DNA from: Actinomycetota bacterium
GTDB lineage: Bacteria > Actinomycetota > Actinomycetes > Actinomycetales > Microbacteriaceae
Length of the DNA: 5,221 nt
Assembly (NCBI GenBank): GCA_009699665.1
Contig: WLNS01000095.1
Span: 1 to 5,221 of the forward strand
Direction of reading: 5' to 3'
Part shown: positions 1 to 5,221 of the stretch, in pieces
How positions within the stretch are numbered: the first letter of the stretch is position 1
Layout of the letters: the number at the start of each line of letters is the position of its first letter
Translations under genes and position numbers: made by a program
The notes under the pieces: model-generated
The model's input: the letters and a program-made list of their open reading frames with translations, nothing else
Told to the model about the DNA's origin: nothing
Database searches by the model: none

Positions 1-655
1 GCACGGCGGAATCGTGTGCACGTCGTCGAACGCCGACACCGTGTTGAACTGGGCTTTCGAGCGCGGCCAACGCGTGCTGTTCTTTCCGGATCAGCACTTG
101 GGCCGCAACACGGCCAAGGCCATGGGAATTCCGCTCGACAAGATGCCCCTCTGGATGGGCCACCGGCCACTGGGCGGCAACACCGCAGATGATCTGCGCA
201 ATGCGCGCGTGATTTTGTGGAACGGGTTCTGCTCGGTACACAAGCGCTTCACGGTCGATCAGATTACCCAGGCCCGGGTTGATTACCCCGACGTTCGGGT
301 GATTGTGCACCCCGAGTGCCCGATGCCCGTCGTCGACGCTGCCGATGAGAGTGGCTCGACCGACTACATCCGGCGTGCGGTCGAAGACACCGTCGAACCG
401 ACGACCTTTGCTATCGGCACCGAGATCAACATGGTGCAGCGACTGGCAGCGAACAACCCACACCACACCATTTTTTGCCTCGATCCCGTGGTGTGTCCGT
501 GCTCCACGATGTACCGCATTCACGAGGGCTATGTGGCGTGGGTGCTCGAGCGACTTGTGGCCGGCGAGACCGTAAACCAGATCTCGGTTGATGACGACAC
601 AGCGGCGTTTGCCAAGATTGCTCTTGAGCGCATGCTCGCCGCGAAGCCGGCCTAG
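1..655 (+). CDS. nadA: Quinolinate synthase NadA, C-terminal part (5' end outside window)
   Basis: Condenses iminoaspartate with dihydroxyacetone phosphate to make quinolinate, the second step of de novo NAD synthesis, in the cytoplasm. The reading frame is open from base 2 (H-G-G-I-V-C-T-S-S-N-A), so the GTG at 14 is an internal valine and not the start. About 217 residues remain. Family motifs seen: CTSSNA, then FPDQHLGRNTA, then NGFCSVHKRF, HPECPMPVVDAADESGST, and the C-terminal VVCPCSTMYRIHEGYVAW. NadA binds one [4Fe-4S] cluster through three cysteines. From family knowledge, one is probably the Cys of NGFCSVH (230-232) and one lies in the CPC pair (494-502). The third should be upstream of the window. 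The CPCSTMYRIH ending is typical of the long-type NadA found in actinobacteria, not of the E. coli form with CxxCxxC. The stop is 9 nt before nadB. Identification is very secure. Confidence 0.97.
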   Translation, partial: HGGIVCTSSNADTVLNWAFERGQRVLFFPDQHLGRNTAKAMGIPLDKMPLWMGHRPLGGNTADDLRNARVILWNGFCSVHKRFTVDQITQARVDYPDVRVIVHPECPMPVVDAADESGSTDYIRRAVEDTVEPTTFAIGTEINMVQRLAANNPHHTIFCLDPVVCPCSTMYRIHEGYVAWVLERLVAGETVNQISVDDDTAAFAKIALERMLAAKPA

Positions 656-664
656 GCCGCGCGC

Positions 665-2353
665 ATGACATCTGGGTCACGAGGTTCTGGGTCACGAGGT
701 TCTGGATCGACGCGTGCTGAGTCATCGCGAACTGGGTCGGCGGGCTCGGGGGCAGGGCCCTCTGCGGCAGGGCGCTCGGGGGCAGGGCGCTCTGGCGCGA
801 AGAAGCGCGTGGCCGTTGTGGGCAGCGGAATAGCGGGACTCGTGGCAGCGCTCGAGGCTGCCAAAGAGCATGAAGTGCTGCTGATCTCGAAAGCCGACCT
901 CGGCGAAAGCAACACGCACTACGCCCAGGGCGGCGTGGCCGCGGTCACCTCGGATGATGACTCGGTGGCGTCGCATATTGCCGACACTGAGGCGGCCGGC
1001 GCCGGACTGTGTTGGCCCGAAGCCGTCGAAGCACTGTGCGCGGAAGGTGCCACGCGCATCAGCGACCTTATTGCCCTCGGTGTGCACTTCGACGAAGAGA
1101 ACGGGCACCTCGCACGGGGACTCGAGGCGGCGCACTCCCATGCCCGCGTCCTGCATTCCGGCGGTGACGCCACCGGTGCCGATATCTCGCGCGCGCTCGT
1201 CGCGGCCGCACGTTCCCGACTGCACGCCGTGCACGAAAACGCGTTCCTGACCAAAATTGTCACCGAGGCCGGCCGCGTCACCGGCATCAGATATCTGAAC
1301 GCGTCGGGCCAACAGCACGCCGAGGTCGACACGGTGATTCTCGCCAGCGGTGGCGCCGGTCAGCTCTATCGCCACACCACCAACCCGAGCGTCACCACCG
1401 GCGACGGAGTTGCCGCGGCCCTCTGGGCGGGAGCGTGGTTGGCCGACGTGGAGTTTTATCAGTTCCACCCCACGGCCCTCGCGGTGCCCGGCTCGTTCCT
1501 GATCTCTGAGGCCGTTCGGGGTGAGGGCGCCACCCTGATCAACGAACGTGGGGAGCGCTTCATGCAGCGCATTGACCCGCGAGCGGAATTGGCCCCGCGC
1601 GATGTGGTTGCCCGCGCCATTCAGGCCGAAATGATTGCTCAGGGCGGGCAGCCCGTGTTGCTCGACGCGACGGATCTGGGCGCCGCGTTTCTGGCCGAAC
1701 GCTTTCCGTCGATTTCGGCGGCCTGCCGCACGTATGGCCTCGACTGGTCGCGCGAGCCCATTCCGGTGACACCGGCTGCCCACTATTGGATGGGCGGAGT
1801 GGCCACCGACGTGTGGGGACGAACCAACATCGAGGGTCTCTACGCGGTGGGCGAAGTAGCCTGCACGGGTGCTCACGGAGCAAATCGGCTGGCGTCCAAC
1901 TCGCTGCTTGAATCACTCGTGTTTTCGTTTCGGGCCGTGTCCACCATCGGCCAGGCCTGGCCGGTCGACGCTCCCGCCGCGCGATGGAAGGCAAGTGGCC
2001 CGCTCGACGTCATCGAGCTCGACAAAAAAGAAGTGCTGGCCAAAGCCGACTCGGGCCGCCAGGTGGTTGACCGGGTCGAGCTGCAAACACTGATGTGGGA
2101 CGACGTCGGTTTAGCGCGCACGGGCGAGCGACTTGAGAAAACTCAGTCACGCCTAAGCTCGTGGCGGGCGACTCAAAAAAAACACCGCCTCTTTCCCGAC
2201 TGGGAAGATGCCAGCCTGCTCACGCTCGCCCACGCGGTCACGGTCGCCGCGGCATCCCGGCACGAATCGCGCGGAGCGCACTACCGACTGGATTACCCCC
2301 GTACGGTGGCCGACATGGCGCGGCCCGTGATTGTTAAAAGGAGAAAATCGTGA
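665..2353 (+). CDS. nadB: L-aspartate oxidase NadB with a repetitive N-terminal extension
   Basis: FAD flavoenzyme that oxidises L-aspartate to iminoaspartate, the substrate of NadA. It belongs to the succinate dehydrogenase/fumarate reductase flavoprotein family. The dinucleotide-binding motif VAVVGSGIAGL is at residues 49-59. The flavin-contact segment SNTHYAQGGVAA is at 82-93, and HSGGDATGADI at 164-174. Further catalytic or FAD-domain motifs are HPTAL at 268-272, SEAVRGEGA at 281-289, APRDVVARAI at 310-319 with the conserved Arg, HYWMGGV at 373-379, and the FAD-binding GLYAVGEVACTGAHGANRLA at 391-410. The C-terminal helical domain ends near SRGAHYRLDYP. The whole enzyme core is intact. 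Length is 562 aa against about 530-540 usual, because residues 1-48 are a Ser/Gly/Arg/Ala-rich repetitive leader. The ATG at 665 is the only ATG-type start in frame and lies 9 nt after nadA, but I see no good ribosome-binding site. A GTG at 809, just before VAVVGSG, is the alternative start. The 3' end overlaps nadC by 4 nt. Confidence 0.96.
   Translation: MTSGSRGSGSRGSGSTRAESSRTGSAGSGAGPSAAGRSGAGRSGAKKRVAVVGSGIAGLVAALEAAKEHEVLLISKADLGESNTHYAQGGVAAVTSDDDSVASHIADTEAAGAGLCWPEAVEALCAEGATRISDLIALGVHFDEENGHLARGLEAAHSHARVLHSGGDATGADISRALVAAARSRLHAVHENAFLTKIVTEAGRVTGIRYLNASGQQHAEVDTVILASGGAGQLYRHTTNPSVTTGDGVAAALWAGAWLADVEFYQFHPTALAVPGSFLISEAVRGEGATLINERGERFMQRIDPRAELAPRDVVARAIQAEMIAQGGQPVLLDATDLGAAFLAERFPSISAACRTYGLDWSREPIPVTPAAHYWMGGVATDVWGRTNIEGLYAVGEVACTGAHGANRLASNSLLESLVFSFRAVSTIGQAWPVDAPAARWKASGPLDVIELDKKEVLAKADSGRQVVDRVELQTLMWDDVGLARTGERLEKTQSRLSSWRATQKKHRLFPDWEDASLLTLAHAVTVAAASRHESRGAHYRLDYPRTVADMARPVIVKRRKS
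671..705 (+). repeat. 15-bp tandem repeat in the 5' end of nadB
   Basis: The unit TCTGGGTCACGAGGT occurs at 671-685 and again identically at 686-700, followed by a partial third copy (TCTGG) at 701-705. Read in the nadB frame it encodes Ser-Gly-Ser-Arg-Gly twice, then Ser-Gly-Ser. Because the unit is a multiple of three, gain or loss of a copy would keep the frame. Confidence 0.85.
744..788 (+). repeat. Imperfect 30-bp-spaced direct repeat in the nadB leader
   Basis: The 15-mer GCTCGGGGGCAGGGC is present at 744-758 and again at 774-788, exactly 30 bp apart, with related GGCAGGG/CTCTG sequence between and after. It encodes Gly/Ala/Ser/Arg-rich residues of the predicted NadB N-terminal extension. 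Together with the 15-bp tandem repeat upstream it makes most of 671-800 low-complexity DNA. Confidence 0.75.
2338..2343 (+). promoter_or_regulatory. Ribosome-binding site of nadC
   Basis: AAGGAG lies inside the last codons of nadB, 6 nt before the GTG at 2350. It is the strongest Shine-Dalgarno match within the nad operon part of the window and fixes the nadC start. The start codon overlaps the nadB stop as GTGA, so nadC translation is probably coupled to nadB. Confidence 0.85.
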
Positions 2354-3261
2354 CTCCCGGTAGCGCGAATCGTGATGGCCTGACGCCGCATGATGCGAAA
2401 AAGATTGACCAGAAGCTGGTTGATGCAAAAGTGGCCGAAGCGCTTGCCGAGGATGCCCCCACCGGTGACGTCACGGCCGACACCATCATTCCGGCGGACC
2501 TCACCGCCACGGCCAGCCTGATGGCGCGCGAGGCAGGCGTCATGGCCGGTGCACAGCTGTTTGAGGCAGCCTTCCGACTCAGCGACTCGCGTATCCAGGT
2601 GACTTTTGAGATTAGCGACGGTGCGTCCTTTTCCGCCGGCGAGCGCATCGCCACAGTCGCGGGCCCGGCGCGAGGCGTGCTGACCGGCGAGCGAACGGCC
2701 CTGAATTTTGTGCAACGCCTCAGCGGCATCGCCACGCTGACGGCGCGCTATGTTGCGGCGGTTTCCGGCACGGGTGCGCGCATTCTCGACACGCGCAAGA
2801 CCACGCCCACGTTGCGGGTCTTCGAACGGCACGCCGTGGTGTGCGGGGGCGGCACGAATCACCGATTCAGCCTCTCGCACGGTTTCATGGCCAAAGACAA
2901 CCATTTGGCCGTGCTCGCTGCCGGCGGTAAAGACCTCAGCGTCGAACTGCATCGCGTCAAGGCCGAACTGTCACCCGGCATTCCGTTCGAGGTGGAGGTC
3001 GACCGCCTCGACCAGATTGACGCCGTGCTCGACGGTGGCGCCGAGATAATTCTGCTCGACAATTTTTCGGTGGCCGACCTCGCGAAAGCTGTGACGCACA
3101 TCGGTGACCGCGCGCTCAAGGAGGCAAGCGGTGGCGTCACTCTGACCACCGTGCGGGCCATCGCCGAAACCGGTGTCGATACCATCGCCGTCGGCGCGCT
3201 CACCCACAGCGCTCCTGCCCTGGATCTGGGACTTGATATCGCTCTTGCACCGGTTGACTAG
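2350..3261 (+). CDS. nadC: Nicotinate-nucleotide diphosphorylase (carboxylating), quinolinate phosphoribosyltransferase NadC
   Basis: Converts quinolinate and phosphoribosyl pyrophosphate to nicotinate mononucleotide, CO2 and diphosphate, the third step of de novo NAD synthesis. At 303 aa it is slightly above the family's usual 280-300. Seen in order: EDAPTGDVTAD (residues 34-44), ERTALNFVQRLSGIATLT (114-131), ILDTRKTTPTLR (145-156), CGGGTNHRFS (165-174), AKDNHLA (181-187), FEVEVD (213-218), IILLDN (233-238) and the C-terminal phosphate-binding EASGGVTLTTVRAIAETG (258-275) followed by VGALTHSAPALDLGLD. The basic and acidic substrate contacts known from the family are all present: R115, R149/K150, H171/R172, K182, E214/E216 and D237. 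Small departures are TPTLR for the common TPGLR and SLSHGFMAKDNH for the common GLxDAxLIKDNH. The start is the GTG that overlaps the nadB stop, preceded by AAGGAG. Confidence 0.97.
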   Translation: MTPGSANRDGLTPHDAKKIDQKLVDAKVAEALAEDAPTGDVTADTIIPADLTATASLMAREAGVMAGAQLFEAAFRLSDSRIQVTFEISDGASFSAGERIATVAGPARGVLTGERTALNFVQRLSGIATLTARYVAAVSGTGARILDTRKTTPTLRVFERHAVVCGGGTNHRFSLSHGFMAKDNHLAVLAAGGKDLSVELHRVKAELSPGIPFEVEVDRLDQIDAVLDGGAEIILLDNFSVADLAKAVTHIGDRALKEASGGVTLTTVRAIAETGVDTIAVGALTHSAPALDLGLDIALAPVD

Positions 3262-3308
3262 CCGGCGACTTCGACACCGACCGTTACAGAATCTCACGAG
3301 ACATCACC

Positions 3309-4454
3309 ATGGATCCCCTCTACCTCGATAACGCCGCAACAACGCCGGTGAACCCTGCCGCCCTGAATGCCGCCTGGCCCTTTCTGACGAACGAGTTTGG
3401 CAACGCGTCGAGTACTCACGAACTGGGGCTGCATGCGGCCACAGCACTGGCCGAGGCCCGAAAGCGCGTGGCGAGTTATCTCGGGGCCCGATCTGCCGAC
3501 ATCACGTTCACATCGGGCGGAACCGAGGGCAACAATCTGGCGATAACGGGGCTGGCCCTGGCAAATCCCCGGGGTCGCCACATCGTGTCGGCTCGGACAG
3601 AACATGAGGCCGTGCTCGCCACCCTCGAGTTTCTCGAACGCGTTCACGGCTTCGAGGTATCGTGGCTCGCCGTCGACGCGATGGGTCACATCGACCCGGC
3701 CAACCTCGACGCGGCGCTTCGCGATGACACCACCCTCGTGACGCTCATGATGGCCAATAATGAGATCGGCACGACGCATCCGATCGCCGAGTTTGCTCGA
3801 CGGGCACACGCTCGCGGCGCCCTGTTCCACACCGATGCCGTTCAGGCCGTCGGGTGGCTTCCCCTGAACGTTCGCGACCTTGGGGTTGATGCCCTCACGC
3901 TCAGCGGACACAAATGCGGTGCCCCCAAGGGCAGTGGCGCTGTGTTCGTGCGTTCCGGCCTCGCGCTTGAACCGTTGCTGCACGGTGGCGGGCAAGAGTC
4001 GGATCGGCGGTCAGGAACAGAGAACGTTGCTTGGGCGGTCGCGCTGGCCACCGCACTGGACCTCCTTGCGGACAGCGCCGGGGAGGGGCCACGCGTGGCA
4101 GCACTTCGCGATGCCTTCATCGATCAGGTGCTTACCGACATTCCCGTGGCACGTGTGACGGGTGCGACAGGAGACCGACTCGCTTCGATTGCTTCATTCA
4201 CGCTCGCTGGCGTTGGTGGCGAGGCAATTTTGCTTGAGCTCGAACGGCGCGGAGTCACTGTGTCCAGCGGATCAGCATGTGCCGCCGGCCGCGATGAGCC
4301 ATCGCACGTGCTGGTCGCCTGCGGTTTTGCTGACGACGAGGCCCGCACCTCGGTGCGGTTCAGTTTGTCGCACGCCACGACGCCAGAAGACCTGAACCGT
4401 GCCGCCCAGGCACTGAGCGAAGCCGTGGCCGCGGTGAGCGATCTCGGGCACTAA
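3309..4454 (+). CDS. NifS/IscS-type cysteine desulfurase, probably serving NadA cluster assembly
   Basis: PLP-dependent, class V aminotransferase-fold enzyme that removes sulfur from cysteine as an enzyme-bound persulfide for Fe-S cluster assembly. Length (381 aa) is normal. Motifs: YLDNAATTPV at residues 5-14; TSGGTEGNN at 68-76; the cofactor-stacking His in RTEHEAV (H99); MMANNEIGT at 147-155; HTDAVQA with the PLP-nitrogen Asp (D176); the Schiff-base lysine in LSGHKCGAPKG (K202); GGGQESDRRSGTENV at 226-240; and the catalytic cysteine in SSGSACAAG (C324). All catalytic residues are intact. The SSGSAC segment and the loop around it fit the NifS/IscS group rather than SufS. It follows nadC by 47 nt with no visible terminator or convincing promoter. 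nifS-like genes beside nad genes are known in other bacteria (for example Bacillus), where they support the NadA cluster; that role here is inferred. The ATG at 3309 has only a weak Shine-Dalgarno sequence, but the motif order leaves little room for another start. Confidence 0.94.
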   Translation: MDPLYLDNAATTPVNPAALNAAWPFLTNEFGNASSTHELGLHAATALAEARKRVASYLGARSADITFTSGGTEGNNLAITGLALANPRGRHIVSARTEHEAVLATLEFLERVHGFEVSWLAVDAMGHIDPANLDAALRDDTTLVTLMMANNEIGTTHPIAEFARRAHARGALFHTDAVQAVGWLPLNVRDLGVDALTLSGHKCGAPKGSGAVFVRSGLALEPLLHGGGQESDRRSGTENVAWAVALATALDLLADSAGEGPRVAALRDAFIDQVLTDIPVARVTGATGDRLASIASFTLAGVGGEAILLELERRGVTVSSGSACAAGRDEPSHVLVACGFADDEARTSVRFSLSHATTPEDLNRAAQALSEAVAAVSDLGH

Positions 4455-4463
4455 CGCCACCAG

Positions 4464-4745
4464 TTAGGGTTCGTAGACCTGCATCGCTCGGTCGAGCAGA
4501 ACAAACAGCTGCTCGCGAACCTCGTCACGGGTTGAGATTTCGTGGGTCCACGGCAATCGCACGACAGTCTCTTCGTCGCCCACCCGTGCCGAAAAGTCCA
4601 CGCCCGTCTCGTCGAAACCGATCATGGTGGCCGACGTCGCCTCGCGGCGTTCTCCCAGCCACTGCACCATGAAAACATTGTTTTCCGCTTGGTTGCTGTT
4701 CATATAGCCACACACGCCAGCAACAATCTCGGGATCAAAACTCAT
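4464..4745 (-). CDS. Small DUF2470-like protein (93 aa)
   Basis: Predicted soluble 93-residue protein with no signal peptide or membrane segment. The layout matches the DUF2470 domain, also found at the C-terminus of HugZ-type heme-degrading proteins: an opening helix with a CGYMNSNQAENN motif (residues 12-23), a strand segment TSATMIGFDETGVDF (37-51), a second strand VVRLPW (61-66), and a closing helix TRDEVREQLFVLLDRAMQVY (72-91). In most relatives I recall, the first motif reads HMNxDH; here both histidines are replaced (Tyr14, Gln19). The function is not known and I infer none. I chose the ATG at 4745 because GAGAAGG lies 7 nt upstream. A longer form from a TTG at 4805 would add 20 residues (LRTECARDST and following) that do not look domain-like. 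The gene is convergent with the desulfurase gene and is probably transcribed alone. Confidence 0.8.
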   Translation of the reverse strand: MSFDPEIVAGVCGYMNSNQAENNVFMVQWLGERREATSATMIGFDETGVDFSARVGDEETVVRLPWTHEISTRDEVREQLFVLLDRAMQVYEP

Positions 4746-4752
4746 CTGCCAG

Positions 4753-4759
4753 CCTTCTC
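4753..4759 (-). promoter_or_regulatory. Ribosome-binding site deciding the start of the DUF2470-like gene
   Basis: On the minus strand GAGAAGG stands 7 nt before the ATG at 4745. This favours the 93-aa form over the 113-aa frame that begins with TTG at 4805. Confidence 0.7.
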
Positions 4760-4883
4760 GTTGTCTGCGAGCTGTTGAGTCCCGAGCGCACTCGGTGCGG
4801 AGCAACCGGACCGTGACACAACGGCTCTGACTTGGGCCTAGTTTATTAGTGGTGGCAATGTCATCGTCAGGTGAAATTATTGT

Positions 4884-4916
4884 TTACTAGTTGATAATAA
4901 CCCAGGTAACTAGTTA
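4884..4916. promoter_or_regulatory. Paired operator-like boxes over the MMPL promoter
   Basis: TAACTAGTTA at 4907-4916 is a perfect 10-bp palindrome, and TTACTAGTTGA at 4884-4894 is a close relative. They share ACTAGTT at 23-bp spacing, about two helical turns. The first box overlaps the predicted -35 and the second the predicted -10, a position typical of a repressor. A further CTAGTT is at 4838-4843. Short palindromes of this kind are typical operators for MarR- or TetR-family dimers, which often control MMPL-type exporters. No regulator gene is visible in the window, so the assignment is inferred. Confidence 0.5.
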
Positions 4917-4920
4917 ACAT
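4891..4920 (+). promoter_or_regulatory. Predicted sigma70-type promoter of the MMPL gene
   Basis: TTGATA at 4891-4896 (five of six to TTGACA) and TAACAT at 4915-4920 (four of six to TATAAT) are separated by 18 bp. Transcription would begin near 4927, leaving a leader of roughly 80 nt before the GTG at 5010. The hexamers sit inside the only strongly A+T-rich part of the window. This is predicted by eye and could be off by a few bases. Confidence 0.5.
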
Positions 4921-4998
4921 AATGACTGGCGCGGTCGAGCCTCTTCAGACTCTCGTCGCCGCGAAAGAAATTAACCGCTCACCGCTCAGCCCCGATCT

Positions 4999-5004
4999 AG
5001 GAGA
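4999..5004 (+). promoter_or_regulatory. Ribosome-binding site of the MMPL gene
   Basis: AGGAGA lies 5 nt before the GTG at 5010. An in-frame TAG at 4998-5000 rules out any longer N-terminus, so this site and the GTG define the start. Confidence 0.85.
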
Positions 5005-5009
5005 AAATC

Positions 5010-5221
5010 GTGAAGCGATTCTCGCGTCTCGTACTCGCAAAACCACTCGTTTCCCTGCTTATTTTTGTGGCACTCATCGCCGGGGCGGGCGTGTGGGGGT
5101 TGCAGGCCTTCTCTAGTCTGCAGTCGTCGGGCTACAGTGACCCCGGATCTGAATCGGCCGAGGTCTATAACACCCTGCAAGACACCTTCGGTAACGACCC
5201 GGTCGACCTCGCGATCATCGC
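5010..5221 (+). CDS. MMPL-family (RND superfamily) transporter, N-terminal 70 residues only
   Basis: Beginning of a large membrane exporter cut off by the window edge. The visible protein starts MKRFSRLVLAKP, a short basic cytoplasmic stretch. One hydrophobic transmembrane helix follows at about residues 13-31 (LVSLLIFVALIAGAGVWGL). Next comes an extracytoplasmic segment containing SGYSDPGSESAEVYNTL (40-56) and FGNDPVDLAII (60-70). The DPGSES motif, the following helix and the FG-x-D-hydrophobic strand are characteristic of the first porter domain of actinobacterial MMPL/YdfJ-like proteins. These proteins use the proton gradient to move lipids or hydrophobic compounds. The substrate cannot be told from this fragment. 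Family membership is likely but rests on 70 residues. The start is GTG, with a stop codon directly upstream in frame and AGGAGA as ribosome-binding site. The promoter region suggests repressor control. Confidence 0.85.
   Translation, partial: MKRFSRLVLAKPLVSLLIFVALIAGAGVWGLQAFSSLQSSGYSDPGSESAEVYNTLQDTFGNDPVDLAII

Larger units (their letters stand above)
4746..5009. other. Divergent intergenic region between the DUF2470-like gene and the MMPL gene
   Basis: 264 bp with no convincing gene. The first 90 bp resemble coding DNA in composition. From about 4838 to 4925 the sequence turns clearly A+T-rich against a G+C-rich background, as expected for promoters. The + strand promoter and operator-like boxes are listed separately. 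A minus-strand promoter for the DUF2470-like gene must also lie here. The best I can offer is CTGACG (4865-4870) with TAAACT (4840-4845) and a 19-bp spacer, which is weak. The stretch 4927-5009 would be the 5' untranslated leader of the MMPL mRNA. I see no stable hairpin or riboswitch-like structure in it. Confidence 0.7.

Noticed and set aside
648..659. Perfect 12-bp palindrome CGGCCTAGGCCG over the nadA stop codon
   Set aside because: It has no loop and so makes no useful hairpin, it has no T-run, and it lies between genes of one operon. Read as chance in G+C-rich DNA, not a terminator or operator.
722..1876. Long open frame on the minus strand opposite nadB (384 codons)
   Set aside because: It is a codon-position shadow of nadB, with no family motifs and an Arg/Gly-rich translation typical of antisense frames in G+C-rich genes.
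2293..2952. Minus-strand open frame opposite the nadB-nadC junction
   Set aside because: It overlaps two well-identified genes on the other strand and shows no recognisable domain.
3254..3290. Possible internal promoter before the desulfurase gene (TTGACT at 3254, TACAGA at 3285)
   Set aside because: The spacer is 25 bp, too long for a sigma70-type promoter; the TTGACT is explained by the end of nadC.
3294..3995. Minus-strand open frame opposite the desulfurase gene (233 codons)
   Set aside because: Shadow frame; the + strand has complete cysteine desulfurase motifs across the same bases.
4746..4805. N-terminal extension of the DUF2470-like protein from a TTG at 4805
   Set aside because: The start is TTG with no clear ribosome-binding site and the added residues do not look domain-like, whereas the ATG at 4745 has GAGAAGG at good spacing.
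4922..5116. Short + strand frame starting ATG just after the promoter
   Set aside because: It overlaps the MMPL start in a different frame, has no ribosome-binding site, begins at or before the expected transcription start, and its product resembles nothing I know.
1..5221. CRISPR array, tRNA or rRNA, insertion sequence or phage gene
   Set aside because: None seen: no regularly spaced repeats, no cloverleaf-like segments, no transposase or integrase motifs in any frame I read.

Overview
The window is G+C-rich (about 60% or more by eye) and densely coded, with GTG starts and short or overlapping gene junctions. It looks like an actinobacterium. A Microbacteriaceae-type organism is my best guess from the protein style (long-type NadA, the NadC wording, an MmpL/YdfJ-like start), but this is an impression and was not tested by a search.

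Positions 1-4454 hold four co-directional genes on the + strand that form a de novo NAD biosynthesis operon: the 3' part of nadA (quinolinate synthase, to 655), nadB (L-aspartate oxidase, 665-2353), nadC (nicotinate-nucleotide diphosphorylase, 2350-3261) and a NifS/IscS-type cysteine desulfurase (3309-4454). NadB oxidises aspartate to iminoaspartate. NadA condenses iminoaspartate with dihydroxyacetone phosphate to quinolinate. NadC turns quinolinate into nicotinate mononucleotide. NadA needs a [4Fe-4S] cluster, so the linked desulfurase very probably supplies its sulfur. The gaps are 9 nt (nadA-nadB), a 4-nt overlap (nadB-nadC) and 47 nt (nadC-desulfurase). The operon promoter lies outside the window.

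Positions 4464-4745 (- strand) encode a small DUF2470-like protein that converges on the desulfurase gene, with only 9 nt between the two stop codons. Positions 4746-5009 are a divergent intergenic region that becomes A+T-rich between about 4838 and 4925. It carries a plausible sigma70-type promoter with two CTAGTT-containing boxes, one of them a perfect 10-bp palindrome, which look like a repressor operator. The promoter drives the gene starting at 5010, which runs off the window and encodes the N-terminus of an MMPL-family (RND superfamily) membrane transporter.

Most of the window is ordinary core metabolism and I do not see a new system. The points most worth a second look are a 45-48-residue repetitive Ser/Gly/Arg/Ala-rich N-terminal extension predicted on NadB, the operator-like element before the MMPL gene, and the loss of the usual histidine in the DUF2470-like protein.
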